DNA from: Polymyxa betae
Taxonomy: Eukaryota > Endomyxa > Phytomyxea > Plasmodiophorida > Plasmodiophoridae
Length of the DNA: 64,000 nt
Direction of reading: 5' to 3'
Assembly (NCBI GenBank): GCA_003693705.1
Contig: RBZT01000790.1
Span: forward strand, 32,033-96,032
Shown: positions 21,339 through 34,161 of the stretch, in pieces
Numbering within the stretch: the stretch's first letter is position 1
Layout of the letters: each line of letters begins with the position of its first letter
Translations under genes and position numbers: made by a program
Notes under the pieces: model-generated
Seen by the model: the letters and a program-made list of their open reading frames with translations, nothing else
Databases searched by the model: none
Told to the model about the DNA's origin: nothing

Positions 21339-21800
21339 TATTGATATTTATCACATCTGAGCCAAAAAGTAATTCTCTGCATTAGCATTGCAGCTGTGTC
21401 AATATTCAATAATGTCGATATTCGAAGCAAGGCCTCTATTAGAATTTTCTTCTGTATCCATCTCCAACCAAAAGAGACTGTCACCGTTGATATTATTGTT
21501 AAGAACTTTTTGGACAAATGTATGATAAAAGAGATTCAGCATCTACCAACTGCACGAAATTGTAGATTAGTTTTATTATAAATGAAGTTGTGTTTTCATT
21601 TCTTGTTCATTCGTAAATTCAGAGTCCGCTGAAATTCGACAGAGAGAAAGTGAAACACACAAGTGGGTTGCGCTACAGAGGGTTTTATTAACCTAGCTTA
21701 TGTCAAATCAGATTGAAGGAATCTCTGTCTGATAACATCTTTTATCATACACTTTCCTCAGGCGCTGTCTCTTCACCTGGTCACCGGTTGTCGTCCACGA
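21339..21800. other. Intergenic, nothing recognised
   Basis: About 460 bp, AT-rich, between UBLCP1 and succinyl-CoA ligase. Frames of about 60 codons exist on both strands at 21335-21581 but their composition follows the AT bias and neither resembles a protein. It should hold the ligase promoter. Confidence 0.4.
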
Positions 21801-23346
21801 ATGTTCTCCACCCTCATACGATCAACAGTTGTCGCCAAGTCGAAAGTCGGTATCGCCAAAATGCGATCGGATCCGCCTTAGTTCTCTGTAGAATGCCATT
21901 CAGAAGCGGTTTCTAAATATTCATGAATATTTATCTCACGATCTGCTTCGAAAGAATTCGGTACTATATCAGCTTTGAAAATGAATCTATAATCGAATTT
22001 ATCAAGGTTCCGACCGCCAAAGGGTTTCCAGCCAAATCCCCACAAGAAGCAGTAGAGGTGGCTAAGAAGATTGGCGGTAAAGATTTTGTCGTCAAGGCTC
22101 AGATCTTAGCCGGTGGTCGTGGCCAAGGAAAATTCACGAATGGATTCCAAGGCGGTGTTCATCTGGCAAACTCGTATGAAAATAAGTCAGCTATACGAAT
22201 TTAAGCCTGAACTTTTTTATAGACCTGAACAAGTGAAAACGTTAGCTGAGAAGATGCTGGGGCAGAAATTAGTGACGAAACAGACAGGACCTGAAGGTCG
22301 TCCTGTTGACGTTGTTTACGTCGTTGAACGCTTATTTCTTCGGCGTGAATGCTACTTTGCGATTCTTCTGGATCGATCTGCTAATGGCCCAGTATTAATC
22401 GCCAGCCCTAAAGGAGGCATGGATATTGAAAAGGTGGCAGCAGAGACACCGGAATTTATCTATAGCGAACCTGTGGCTGATTTAAAAGCCGGCCCAACCG
22501 ACGAGCAGCTTAATCGTCTGGCTGTCGGAATGGGGTTCTCAGATGAATCGATTTCAGAGGCCAAATCTCTCATGTCGTCTCTTTATCAAATGTTTAGAAA
22601 AACGGATGCGACTTTGATAGAAATCAATCCGCTCAGTGAGACGCATGACAACAAGGTTCGCTGTACCGACGCAAAGTTGAATTTTGACGACAACGCCGAA
22701 TTTCGCCAAAAAGAGATCTTCAACCTTCGAGACCGTTCTCAAGAAGACGCTCGAGAAGTCGCTGCTTCCGAATATGGGCTGAATTACATTGGTCTTGATG
22801 GCAACATCGGATGTCTCGTTAACGGAGCCGGTATGTGTTATTTATCTTGAAGATTCCATCGTTGAGCGATATTTAGGTCTAGCAATGGCGACGATGGATA
22901 TTATCAAGCTTCATGGAGGGTCTCCTGCCAACTTTCTGGATCTTGGTGGAGGCGCTACTGAACGAGAAGTTACGAAAGCTTTCGAGATCCTGGATGCCGA
23001 TCCCAGAGTTGAAGCTATTATGGTATTTCTGTTCTTGAACGTTATGTTTACCTTCACTCAGATGAAATCGTATTAGGTCGTCATCTTCGGCGGTATTATG
23101 CGCTGTGATGTGATTGCATTGGGATTGATTAAGGCGGTGACCGACCTCGGCGTCAAGAAGCCGTTGGTTGTCCGATTAGAAGGCACCAATGTCGACGCCG
23201 CCAAGCAGCTGATTGAAGACAGTGGACTTCGTATGATGACCTGCGACGATCTCGATGATGCCGCTCGTAAAGCTGTTCGTGTTGCTGAAATCGTGAAGAT
23301 GGCCCGCGATGTTGACGTGGACGTCAAATTTGAACTCCCCCTGTGA
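21801..23346 (+). CDS. Succinyl-CoA ligase beta subunit, mitochondrial
   Basis: TCA-cycle enzyme, reversible succinyl-CoA plus NDP to succinate plus CoA plus NTP. The first exon 21801..21845 encodes a basic presequence ([15 protein letters not shown]), and after a 46-nt intron the mature protein begins [15 protein letters not shown]. The ATP-grasp core shows [92 protein letters not shown] and [16 protein letters not shown]. The CoA-ligase domain shows [28 protein letters not shown] and [11 protein letters not shown]. The overall match seems closer to the GTP-specific (SUCLG2-like) form, but nucleotide specificity cannot be fixed by eye. At least five short introns, the last before VVIFGG. The C-terminus carries an unusual short [11 protein letters not shown] tail. 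Confidence 0.93.
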
Positions 23347-23861
23347 TAAATTGTTGCAGATTGTTTTACCTCTATTGTGCTTATTTGTTCTATTCATTTA
23401 ATGGTATAAAACAAAAAGCGGTTGATTGCATTTCTGCATTGTATGCTTTATCTTTGGGTTTCGCCCGTTTCGTATAATCTGTTCTGAGTTTCGTGTCACT
23501 GCTTCGTGACCCCTTTAAGATTTCCACATTTTACCTATGTATGAACAGTATCAGCATTAATCCACTCCAACAGCTTTAACATTAATTCCATCGCAAACGT
23601 TCTATAATGCGTGCTGGAAGTTAACAAAGAGCTAGTCGCCCAGCTCTTCATGCCAATGTGTAGAGACCGATAGCCAGCTTACATGAAAATGCATTATCTG
23701 TAACATACAAACTGGACAGACCATTGTAAGGTACATTATTGTAACCTATGGAACCATTTAATAGGGCTCGGTTTACAAAGCCATGACAAATCTAGATCTC
23801 GTGAGAGAGATCATAATCAGATATCAAGACGTACTTGGTAGAGCGACCCGTCAACCTACCA
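23347..23861. other. Intergenic, nothing recognised
   Basis: About 515 bp, AT-rich, without frames that look like protein. It holds the ligase 3' end and the promoter of the next gene. A second frame opens with an ATG at 23783 and overlaps the next gene's start out of frame; it is probably a shadow, or part of the 5' UTR. Confidence 0.4.
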
Positions 23862-26342
23862 ATGCTGTCTGGGATCGTTCCAATCGCCGCCGCGATTCGA
23901 AAGCGGGCTCGCAGCGGAAAGCTCGAGCAATTCGAAGAGCGCATCGTGGCCCGCCTGGGCCTGCTGGCCCACATCGTCATCCGTTCCGGCAGCGATGGAC
24001 ACCCGAACGAATCAGTCGTCTCGGAAGGCGTCGCTCGTCAGGCAATCGAACGCCTGGCGCGATCTGCAGGGTTTTCGGAACATCTGAGCGATATCGTTGA
24101 TTATGGCATCATGCTCGTCTTGATCGCCATTCATATCTGTCGCCAGACCAACTTGAAAGGCGACGACGTGCTGGTTCACGCTCGTCATCTCTTAAACGAT
24201 GCTATCAACGCCACAGCGACCATCACACCGCCGCCCTCGTTCAACGATGCACAGAATCCGGAATCGCCAGCGGTTCTGATGAACGGCTCGGATCCGTCCT
24301 GGTCGTTGATTAGCAAAGCGATTGAGAAGCTTAGAGCCGAGGTTCTGGCCTCGATTCCAGCTGATGGCGTCACCGAACATAATGTCCTCTCTGTTGTCTG
24401 GCAGAACGACAACGAGGCGGATTTCAGTGCGCTTTCCTTAGAGAAGTATTTACTGACAAATATCGATAACACAGCAGAACCGGGCGAAACCGATCTAATC
24501 GAGAATAACGCGAAACGCACCCTAATGATAACAAATCAGGAATTCGAACAGCAATCCATTGAAGACGGAACCGATAACGGGAACGTCGCAGGCGAGGGCC
24601 GGTACCTAGCTCTGCAAGCACCAACCGATCAAGATGCTGAGAACGAGTCCGCTTTGATGGTACCTTGACTATATGATCCTCAGAGCTTTTGTACTGAGAG
24701 GATTGTTTAGATAGCGCCTTATGAGCCAGCTGAAGCTGCCGCAGAACACGAGTCGATGTTAAGGTCGTCGTCAGAGCAAGAATTGTTGATGTCTCGAGGG
24801 CCATCGCCGCAAGCATCGTTACCGCAGGCAACAGCATGGGAGAATAGAGACGCTGATCACGCCGACAATCAGCAGCCGATCGGAGCCAACGAAAATGATG
24901 ACGACGACAGCCGGTATTTGCACGAGATTCTGGCCGTACTGGTCCAGCTGCAAGACGGACAGAATAACATGACGAAAGAGATCCGGCTGCTGAAGGAGAC
25001 CGTTGACGGGGCTTCCGGAGCGTTTAGCCACGCCAACCGTTCCGATGAATCGTCGCCGGGCTCGCGCCGACACATCCCAAAGCCAGCGGCGCCTGCAGCG
25101 GACGATTGGCGCCGCCTGCGTAAGGCGCGCATCTCCGAAATCAATTTCGACCCGCCACCGCCTCCGAGAAGCGCCCAAACCCAAGCGAAACACGCGGCCC
25201 AATCTTCATCGATAGAGCCGATGCAGCAGTTAACCGATTCGGCGAATTCTCCCAAGCTGGACCAGCACGACGAAGTCGGCGTGCGCCAACAACGAGCTGG
25301 TGATGCCTCTGATAAGAAACCCCTGATCAAATACAAGGAGATCGAGATCGAGACGCCCGAAGACGCCTGGAGCGATGCGGACCGGAACCAGCCGTCGTAC
25401 CGTCCCAGCATCATGGTCAGTCCAGCAGAATCGACGAAGAACCGTGCGGCATCGCAAGCGAGCGACGAAGTCACCGCACCGGCAGACGCCGGATCATCAT
25501 TGGCCATGAAACGCAACACCCTGAACGAGGAGCTGCCGTCGAAGGTCGCCGTGTCGAAGGGCGACAGCGTATCGAGGAAGGCGTCCAGAACGAGCAGCGG
25601 CGATCGCTTCCGGCTGCCCGAAGAATCGGCGAGCGCAATTCTGAAGTCGGCCCGAGAGGTAATCGTGAACGCCATGTCGGACGAGCCGCTCCAGACAGAT
25701 CGTCGCCTGGTTCGCCAGAGCTCCGAATCCGAATCTGATCATATCCAGGCCAGCACGACCCGGAGACACAGCTGCCGAGCTTATTGTTCGTGCGGGCACC
25801 AGACCAGACTGCCGTCTCGCGCCTGGGCGGCGGCGTCCGAATCGGAGACGAGCGCGGGGCGGGTTCGAGTGCGTCCCGCTGCCGAGGAATCCGATGATGA
25901 CGATGCTGGCACGAGGCGGCGAAGCTCACCTCGGCGGCAAAGCTTTCGCAGACACGAGACGAGAACGGAAAGAAGACACGAAACGGGAACTGAAAAAGGG
26001 CATCGGACGCCGCAAAGTCGAATGAGAAAATCGACGAAGAGATTCGATGAAGCATCGCATTCTCATGATATGCTAACAAGTCGGTATCTGGAGCCAATGC
26101 GTGAACCAAGGTCGGCGTATTGGGAGGAGTCTCCAAGGCTGAAGAGCTATGACGTCGGATCGCATCGTCCGACCAGATTCTATGGATTCCCGGAATGCTG
26201 CCTGAACCTACAACCGGCGCCCAAATATGATCTGTATTCGGGACAGACGACGAACCCGTACCTTTGGAGGCATTCGGATTGCCGATATTGCCAAATCGAG
26301 AGATTGGGCTTGCGAATGAAGGCGTGCAGCTTTTGCCCATAA
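23862..26342 (+). CDS. Large disordered protein with Cys-rich C-terminus, unknown
   Basis: Two exons, 23862..24659 and 24711..26342, joined by a 51-nt intron that keeps frame and composition, giving about 809 residues. The first 100 residues are helical (IPIAAAIRKRARSGKLEQFE, LGLLAHIVIRSG, FSEHLSDIVDYGIMLVLIAI). Residues 110-760 are largely disordered, acidic then Ser/Arg-rich, with one predicted helix pair near LHEILAVLVQLQDGQNN. The C-terminus is ordered: RFYGFPECCLNLQPAPKYD, YLWRHSDCRYC and KACSFCP, where paired cysteines and a histidine could bind zinc. No family recognised. The start is the first ATG in the frame; the frame is open a few codons further upstream. Confidence 0.65.
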
Positions 26343-26534
26343 AACCCTAATCTTAAGCTGGATTTTGTAGTTCAGAATTGTAGCACGCTTCCTTGGCAAC
26401 AAAAAAGTGCGCCCATTTTTGTCAATTATACAAAAATGCGCGTATTTCTCGGGAAAAAAAAATGAAGTGAAGCGCAAAAATGAAGAAAAAGTGCGCTATT
26501 TAGCAGTGATTTCTGATTCCGAATCTTTCCAGCA
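26343..26534. other. Intergenic with gcgc/aaaaa elements
   Basis: About 190 bp. It starts with a telomere-like aaaaccctaa and then contains three copies of an aaaaagtgcgc-like word, including a small hairpin, cgcccatttttg versus caaaaatgcgcg. It lies between the disordered protein and TAF13 and presumably contains the TAF13 promoter. Confidence 0.4.
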
Positions 26535-27072
26535 ATGAATAACGAGACGGTATTGCCGATAGAGCGGGATCTATCAGAAATCGATTCGGGATCCGATGAA
26601 GAGATCGAGCAGCAGATGCCACCTGCCAGACAGGCCCGGCTGATACCGTCAATCTGTTAGTCTGTTATCTGGTGCTTCGCCTTAGTTTGTGAACTGGCTC
26701 CTCTTAGCGCCGCCGCGAGAACCCGAGGCTAGCCCGGAACCGAGCAGCAAATCGGATGTTGGTCATCCGTTTCGGAATCTGTTCCAGAAGGAGTTGAGGC
26801 AGATGATGTATGGAAGTGGTGATGTCAGCAATCCGCTGCCAGAATCGCTCGATTTACTGGAAGACATGACCGTCGATTTTATCACTCAGATGACCAGAAA
26901 AGCTGCTCGAATCGCCGGCAATCGCGATCGTGTTCGCAAGGACGACCTGCTGTTCGCGATTCGCGATCATCCTCGGATGTTCGCCCGAGCTAATGAGCTG
27001 CTGAGAATGAATCGCATTGTCTCTGAGGCGACCAAGAAGATCGATAACACCGATATAAAAAAGTTAAGATAA
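26535..27072 (+). CDS. TAF13: TAF13, TFIID histone-fold subunit
   Basis: Two exons, 26535..26655 and 26708..27072, give 161 residues. The N-terminal 70 residues are acidic and disordered (SEIDSGSDEEIEQQ). The histone fold that follows matches TAF13 closely: LFQKELRQMMYGSGD, NPLPESLDLLEDMTVDFI, RKAARIAGNRDRVRKDDLLF, AIRDHPRMFARANELL. TAF13 pairs with TAF11 in TFIID and contacts TBP. The intron is 52 nt. The N-terminal extension is longer than in yeast or human, otherwise ordinary. It is convergent with the acidic protein gene, their stops being two bases apart at most. Confidence 0.92.
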
Positions 27073-27073
27073 G

Positions 27074-28071
27074 TTATTTACTATGTTTATTCGGTCTCGA
27101 TTTGTTTTCTTTTCCTGTTGCGGTTGTCTTCTTCGTCGGTATTCTGGTATCGAATACAAACCCTGCTTGTAGAGATGATGGCCGTATAGACGACGAATGT
27201 TTTATAAGCCGTTGGACTTCTTCTGGTTTCTGGTTCAAAAACGATCCATTTCTTGTAAGAGATGCCAATAGGTTATCATTGTGTCGGTTGCTCGGGTTCG
27301 CTTTCGTAGACGTTTTCGTAGCAATCCATCTCTGAACTTCATGTGACGATTTGGATGCCGTCAAACGGTTTACATTCTGAGTATAATCGTCAGCTTTTGT
27401 GGCCAGAAAGCTTCAATCACGTTTTACCGTATCCCGGCTCCTAAAGCTAAACAGGTTTGCTGCTTTTTCTTCATGGATCGCTAGAGTGATAGCCTCGGTC
27501 TGTAGAACCGCATCTCGGGCCTAAACTCTTTCACATATCTAATTGAATCAGGATTGCATTGATACCTTCTTCTGTGCTACCAGAAGCCGCTTCAGATCCG
27601 TTCTGGGAATGCTTCGTTTCCGATAATAGGTTTCCTTGCTGAAATCCATTCCGGTGAATTCGTCATCATCGGATTCCATACGAAGTTCCCTTATCGGAAC
27701 AGACCTGCCTGGTTTAGCACTTTTCCAAACTCCTCCGTATTGTTGTACTTAGGTATGGGGGTAGATAAAGGCAATGGTCGCTTCTTCATAAACGGCAATG
27801 GGAGGTCGTTGTTATCATGATATTGATCATTATCTAACTGAACGTGACACATTCTATTATCGCCATCGATATCGCCTTCGTCGTCGGTTTGCATTTCGTC
27901 GTCTTCACCGAACTCTTCGCGCTCGTCTTCGTCTGTATGAAGCAGCTCTTCATTGCTTAGATCATCGCCCTCCTCTTCGTCTGATTTAGCAGAAGATCCA
28001 CCATCCTCTGCTTCTAGTTCAGACAAAATACGATCGAAGTCGTCTTCTTCGATGCCCGCGGGATTGTCCAT
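27074..28071 (-). CDS. Acidic protein, unknown
   Basis: The minus-strand first exon starts at ATG 28071 and reads EEDDFDRILSELEAEDGG followed by a highly acidic stretch (DDLSNEELLHTDEDEREE). At least two introns follow: donor after GKVLNQA near 27708, then an exon with YYRKRSIPRTDLKRLLVAQ near 27560-27640, then further exons down to 27074 ending in a basic tail (KTTATGKENKSRPNKHSK). Acidic N-terminus and basic C-terminus suggest a nuclear or chromatin-associated protein, but no family is recognised. The middle exons are approximate. The stop lies next to the TAF13 stop on the other strand. Confidence 0.5.
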
Positions 28072-28231
28072 CGTGTCTGTTTTGGCGGCAAATAAGAAAA
28101 CAACGCGGCCTCGTGATCTTTTTGGAAAATTGTCGAAAATTCTCAGCAAACTTGTTAGATGTACAGGTAAGAATTCATAAGAGCTAAACATCCAGGCAGA
28201 TATCGATTTGGGAATTGAAATGTTTATTTAT

Positions 28232-30086
28232 TTACTGCCTCGTCTTAAGAACCGAAGCTAACGGCTTCTTGGAGATCAGCTCTCGGGCTGGAGTGGCGAC
28301 CTTCATTGGAACGCGCTTGTTGAATTCTGTAAGCAGTCAAAAACCGATATCTCCACTAACATCGAAAAAGCGACATACTTCGAACGCTTTTCGTTGCTGA
28401 AAAGTGCACTGACTTCGACTTGGGTGTCTTCGGGACGTCGCCAACAGCAGCGTCCCCGGATTGATCAGCTGGTGGGGCTGCGGTGCCACCAGCATCATTG
28501 GATTTGGGCCGCTTCACAGGCGGCGATGGATCCGAGCTGACCGCAATGACCTGCGATTGCTTCCGTCGACGATGCCGACGTCGCGGTCCTGACTCTTCCT
28601 TCTCCTCAGAAGTCGGCTCGGGAGTCGCTGCTATCAACGCATCAGTCAATGTGGCCAGTCGACAGACGTCCCACAATAACACTGACTTTCAGTGGCATTC
28701 TGGTCACTGGCCACGTCATTGGGCGACACTGTAACAGGCACTGAGGGAGTCGCCCCTCCTTCAGTCGCAGGTTCAACGCCGTTTTCGTACGGCTCAGGTG
28801 TCGTCTCGACTGTAAACGCGGTTAATTCAAGTGCATGATGGAATCCTCAACAGGCAGCTCACGTTTAGCATCGTTAACGTTACTGGATGCGTCAATGGAG
28901 GGGGTGCAGCCCGCGTCCAAGTCGGAGATGGGCTCATCGTTGTGGTCATCGGCCACAGGGGTCGTCTCAACGTCCGAGCTGGTGCTGTCGTCGTCCGACG
29001 AGTCCATCAGAGCATCCTCAACCTGGGCCTGAAGCGCGATGAATCTTTTCCGCAGATCATAGAGCGGAGCCCGGGACCGCTCGGCTGACTCGGGATCCGA
29101 GGCGGCATCGAACGCCAGGCTGGCGAATGTGGCTGCATTCATTAACACCAGTGTAATCAGATTTGTAACTTGGACGTCTGCATCCTCTATTGTGGTGTTA
29201 AACAATGTATCTCGGAGGTCAGAGATCCAGAACTGACCGGACGCCATAGCAACGGCCTCAACATCTGCCACGATACGATCAAGAACCACCGTCTTTAGAC
29301 GCTTGAACAGAATCTTGTCAAGACCTTTGATAGTAGTGATTGAAATTATGAGTTTGATGAGCGATTCCAGCACTTGAAAGGCGTGTTCATCATGTGTCTG
29401 AGGAACGCCTTCCAGTGCCACTTCAAGCTGTAAACGAAGTCAGGGTCATTACAATAGAGAGATTTGAGATCTCAAACCTCATCCACAAATATATCAGCAA
29501 CGTGCATGGCGATACCTCGAGTATCTTTCTTATCCTTCACGAAAATAGCCGACCTCAGAACATCAATCAATGAGTCGCATACAGACACCTTTGACAATGT
29601 CAGTAAAAGCAGAACCAGCATGAGCACACCGCACATCTTCAATGTAATCGTTGGCAAGAATGTACTTAAACAAAGACGTCATCATCTTTCTGATCAATGC
29701 TAAGAATTTGTTGAGTCGCAGATGGTCGGTACCGGCCCATTCTCGGACCATGGTCACGAAGAAGGCTTTCAGAAACGGGGCAGCACGGTCCGGAGACAGA
29801 TTCAGCACGATATCTGCCGAAAAACGTGAGAAAGAAGAAGGCGGCGGCGGTTACTGTGTGCCAAACCGGCAAGGTTCTGGGCGAGTTCGTGCTGGATTAA
29901 GGGCTTATCCGACATCCACATACAGTAGTAGAGCGCCTTCCAGAGCTTCAAATAATCCTGTTCGGAAAGCTCTTTGCGTCGATCCAGCCATTGTTTAACA
30001 AGGTTCAGGGCGTCATCGCGGATGGATTTGTCGTTGTGGGCCAGTTTCCGAGCCAACGCGAATTTTTCCTCGACGCTGATCGCCAT
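28232..30086 (-). CDS. RRP1: RRP1/NOP52, ribosomal RNA processing protein
   Basis: Multi-exon minus-strand gene with ATG at 30086. The Nop52 domain is clear: KFALARKLAHNDKSIRDDAL, LWKALYYCMWMSDKPLIQHE, then FFVTMVREWAGTDHLRLNKF, IAMHVADIFVDEV, EHAFQVLESLIKLI and FWISDLRDTLFNT. An acidic Ser-rich stretch and a basic tail follow (RRRHRRRKQSQV, SKSVHFSATKSVRS), and a last exon from about 28328 carries FNKRVPMKVATPARELI, ending at 28232. The C-terminal VHFS motif is typical of the family. RRP1 acts in 60S subunit maturation and ITS1 processing in the nucleolus. Internal introns are short; I located most by homology without fixing each base. Confidence 0.85.
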
Positions 30087-30266
30087 TGCTCGAGAATTCC
30101 TGGAAGTTTGCTTGCAGGTCGAAGAAAAAAAATTGCGGCCTCCTCACGGACTCCGGGTCGCACGAAAAAATTGCGATTTTTCTGAAAAAGCAATCTGAGC
30201 TTGACTTCTGGAAATAAAGTTTCAAGTCTCCCAATGCATAAAATGAACGAATATATAAATAGTATA

Positions 30267-32372
30267 TTAAGACTTTTTGGACTTCTTGGTGTTGATGAAA
30301 TCGGCCATCGGATCGAACTCTCGAGATCTATTTCGGTGATACTCCTCCAGTTCGGCTTCGGATGGGCCATCAGATTTCAGTAAAGTCGTCGACGATACTT
30401 CTTGCGCAGCACGTTTCGTATCATCCAAACGTCGGTCAGAAGTTTGCTGATGCTGTCGTGACACTGAAAGAGTTGGGCCTAAACATCATCATAAGCGCCA
30501 GCGTACTCGTAAGCAAAAGGGCATACCTGTGCAATAGGCGTTACGATATACTTGATGGCAGCATTGATAGCCCCATTTGCCATCTTGGAAGAACGAACCA
30601 AATACGGAGGTATGGCCGCGTTCGTGGATGTCTTCGTGGTATTTGCTACGCTTCTTGGCTGGCTGAGCACCTTTCAGAAGCTGTCCAAATCATATCAGGG
30701 GAAACATCCATTCGAACAACGATATCGTGACCTTGCCATCTGCCGAATACTCGACATATGTTTCGGACTGGGCAACAACAGGTGCCTTATCACGAATATA
30801 TTCTTCTCCGCCATACTTGCCCAGAATCGTTTGTTTCTTGACTTTAGCAGCTTCTTCCCTAAATGAACTGTAAGATCCATAAAAAAACTGAAGCGTGGGC
30901 ATTACTTTTTCTGCTTATGGATCTTGAACAGCATCTCGGCTTGTGAAGGTGCCGCAGTCGGATGTATGACAAGATCCGGGTCGGCCTTCTGTTCAGCCTC
31001 CCAGGCGAAACTCGCCAGCTCTGTGAAATTGCGAATATCGCCGCTAGAGCGAACGAAATTATCGCCAGCGTAACCCACCTAAGCTGACAGTTAATGCAAT
31101 GCCAAAAGCAAACTTCGAAATATTCGACCTCATCAGGTTTGGCATTTGGATGGGGATTCTCTCGCATGGAGCGCGACTTCGAATCATAGTAGGCGGAATT
31201 GACATCGAGATTGATGAGATATTTGGCGCGATCTTCACGAATACGAAGATTACGAACGGTCGTTCGTGTTCGAGCGTCACGCTTCTGGATGACGACACCG
31301 GTATCCTTCAGGTCGTCGGCCTCATCCGATAACGATCCATCCCTGTCGGAGTCCGAATCGGAGCTGCCGTCGGATTTGGCACCATTGAGCGGGGCCTGTA
31401 CGACCGCTTGAGATGGGCGCTAGACGACGGCGATCGAAGCACCAACCTGTTCGAGCTCGGCGGTTTTGCGAGCCAATCGGGCTTCGTCGGTGCGTTTAAA
31501 ATGATCGATGACCTCTTGGTACATTGTTGAATCATAGCCGTTCCAACGGTCGCGTTTCCCATCGTACGACAGGTCCACTTGTTCAACGATCTGGCAATAG
31601 AAGTTTAGTACTAAAAAAACTGAAGCAAAAAAATTGTGTAAGAAGGCCACTTTTGAAAAGAGATGAGCAAAGATAAAAGTATGTTGAATTAGACAAAATT
31701 TAATATGAATCCTGAGATCTGTTTCATGTAATTTGGCAGCATGAAGAATCAGTAAACAAAGCACCAGACAGGAAAAGACAAAAATAAAACTCAGTTTTTG
31801 GGAAACGGGATTACGTCTAGAAATACGAATAGGCGTGAGCTACAACAAAATTGGGAAAACGAACTAAAAAACATGCGATAAAAAATTTGCTGGCAATATT
31901 GATGAAAAATAAAACAAAGATCCAGATGATTACCTCATCTGGGCAGATATTTTTGTTGGTGAGAGCAGCACCACGTTTTCGAGGTCGCTCAACACAATCT
32001 TTGGCCTGGTGAGAAATAGCACCACAGTTCTGACAAGCTCCTTTCCGATATCCTTTCGCGACGCTCCCTATCAAGCCTCGTCGTCGGTATCGGTGAATAT
32101 CAGAGTCCTCGGGAAGACTATCCGCCTTCTGGTGTTTCAACGAAGGATGCGCCGCGTTTAAATACCCTAAAACGCTTTCAGAATTTCTGAGAAAAGCAAA
32201 CCTGGGTAGACGAACAAGGCGCCTGCGAGATATAGTTAGGAATGTGAGGGTTAATCATCTTGCCATCTTCGTCTAGGGCGGCAGGAGCCACACCCGACTT
32301 CCGCAGCTCCTCAAGCTCACGCTGCTTCTTGAATTGTTCCCGCGTCAGGCGGTTATTCGCTGACGACGCCAT
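30267..32372 (-). CDS. SLU7: SLU7, second-step splicing factor
   Basis: Minus-strand gene with ATG at 32372 and at least five short introns. Conserved order: [61 protein letters not shown] (the CCHC zinc knuckle), [105 protein letters not shown], and the C-terminal [20 protein letters not shown]. This is full-length SLU7/Prp18 partner, which fixes 3' splice-site choice in step two. It is relevant here because the genome uses very short introns with the branch point close to the AG. Confidence 0.92.
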
Positions 32373-32556
32373 CGCTATCTGATGTCTTTTGGCAGATTTC
32401 GAAACGAAACGCCACGCAGCTGAAAATTGTGCGAATGGCCGAATATATGTTAAGAGTCGCCCATTCACCAATTCATATAATAAGCATACGAAAGAAACAA
32501 TCAATGATTAACATCTAAGCTTTATAAATATCACATCGCGCGCATCAACTGAAACC

Positions 32557-34161
32557 TTATGAGCCAGATCCCAGAGGGGCTAGCTCATCCGGATTACGAC
32601 TCTCTGTGCCCCTGACCGTAACTGGTAAGCGCCAGCTGAACCGGGCCAGGTTTGCTACGTGTGGGCCTAATGGGAATATACACAAAACTACAGCAATAGC
32701 CACTGATACATGTGCCATTTGTAAGATGGCTTCCGGGAGCAGAAACGCCACCATAGGATGCCGAATATTGCCTCGATTTTCAGCAAAATTTCTAAGTATT
32801 ATCAGTATATGGACATCAATTGGAAACATAGCTCACATCGAGACGGCACAAATTGCGGCGAGCAGGATCAGCATGGCCGCCATGAACATAAGCAGTCGGT
32901 CGAATGCAGCAGCTGACGGCGTACGAGGACGTGTCCCATACAGAAGGGCTTTAGTCCTGAGCGCTGGCCGTATTAAGAGCGTTAGAAATGCCACATCAAT
33001 CAACATGGGGACGAAAAACGGCGACAGCTCATAGGCCTGGACGAATGAACCCGCTGAAAGATTGAGCCAGCACAACGCCTGCCGTAATTGAATAAACGCT
33101 CAACGAACATCGAAACCAGAATTACCTGAATGATGGCGTACAGTGAGGCGTATACTGCCAGATGCTTCTGATCGATCGGGGATATATCTGCGAGCCGAAA
33201 TCCAGAGCTGAGGCCATAGCCGTAAAGCGCCACTGCCGCCGACAGCAGCACAGCAGTGCGCCGAAACAGGGCGCAGAAGAGCGCGAGCGATTCTAGAGAG
33301 GAGTCGCGAGTACCACTATCGTTATCGATTGCCATTGATTTGGTCCAGAGCGAAAACTCAACAATTGCCAGTATCATGGCGACGATGATGAGACCGTGCC
33401 CCCGATGGATCTCATTCCGAAACGGGATTAAAGCGATAATAATGGCGACCAATATCACCCCAATCAGCCAGATCGCGAGATGGTAGAATGTGGAAAGGTT
33501 ATACAGATGTAGAGGGAGAGAACCCCTGGCAGACTTGATTTCGATCGATCCCGAGATTAGAGCAGCATTGGGGCCGCAGTTCGAGAACACAAGGGCATGA
33601 GGCCCGGTTGTGTTCAGCCGAAGCTGACTTCGAAATTCGGCGCCAAATGGAATCAGATAACGCGCGACCACTTCCTGCTGCTTCGGTAAAACCAGCAAAC
33701 CTTCAGTGGGACATAAACCAGCGTGACGATACTCTTCCGAGCAGCAAAATGAAAGCTAATTAGAATAATGAAAAGGCTGGGAAAGCTATGGTTCAAGGCG
33801 CTTACCACACCGGGATGCAGGCGCGACTTTCCTGGAAAGCTCAGAATTTCGTTTCCGAACATAACGAGGCCTTCAAGATATCCATCGACCTTGTTTGTTT
33901 TCTTAATCGAAACTAAATGCGATAGAATTAGAAAGCACATAAACAAAAATAACATCCAGCTACAATGAAAGTCGACAGTAGTGGTACTGTCGGCAGCGAA
34001 GAATCGCTGACGGAGAGACTGACTATGGACCTGGCCCATGCGTCAGCACCATGAGGGCGCCTTCAGTAGTCCAGGCCTACCTTGGCGTTATCATACTGGA
34101 GCCGGATGGCCGTCGCCGTCCACGCCGCGGAGAGCAGGACGACCACCAGCGGCCAGCGCAT
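32557..34161 (-). CDS. TMEM87/GPR107-like seven-transmembrane Golgi protein
   Basis: Minus-strand gene, ATG at 34161. The first exon is a signal peptide (MRWPLVVVLLSAAWTATAI). Several small exons then encode the lumenal GOLD-like domain, ending VARYLIPFGAEFRSQLRLN and HALVFSNCGPNAALISGSIE. Seven membrane helices follow, e.g. HLAIWLIGVILVAIIIALI, IIVAMILAIVEFSLWTKSM, TAVLLSAAVALYGYGLSSG, YASLYAIIQVILVSMFVE, FFVPMLIDVAFLTLLIRPAL and LLMFMAAMLILLAAICAVS. Signal, GOLD domain, VFSNC and seven helices is the layout of the TMEM87/GPR107/GPR108 (lung 7-TM, GOST) family, which works in Golgi retrograde transport. Which subfamily is not certain. Exon joins in the N-terminal half are approximate. Confidence 0.8.

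Noticed and set aside
24869-25675. Long minus-strand frames (about 268 and 289 codons) opposite the disordered protein
   Set aside because: Composition mirrors the sense protein and the frame does not start or end at gene-like signals. The plus-strand model continues through an intron with consistent frame.
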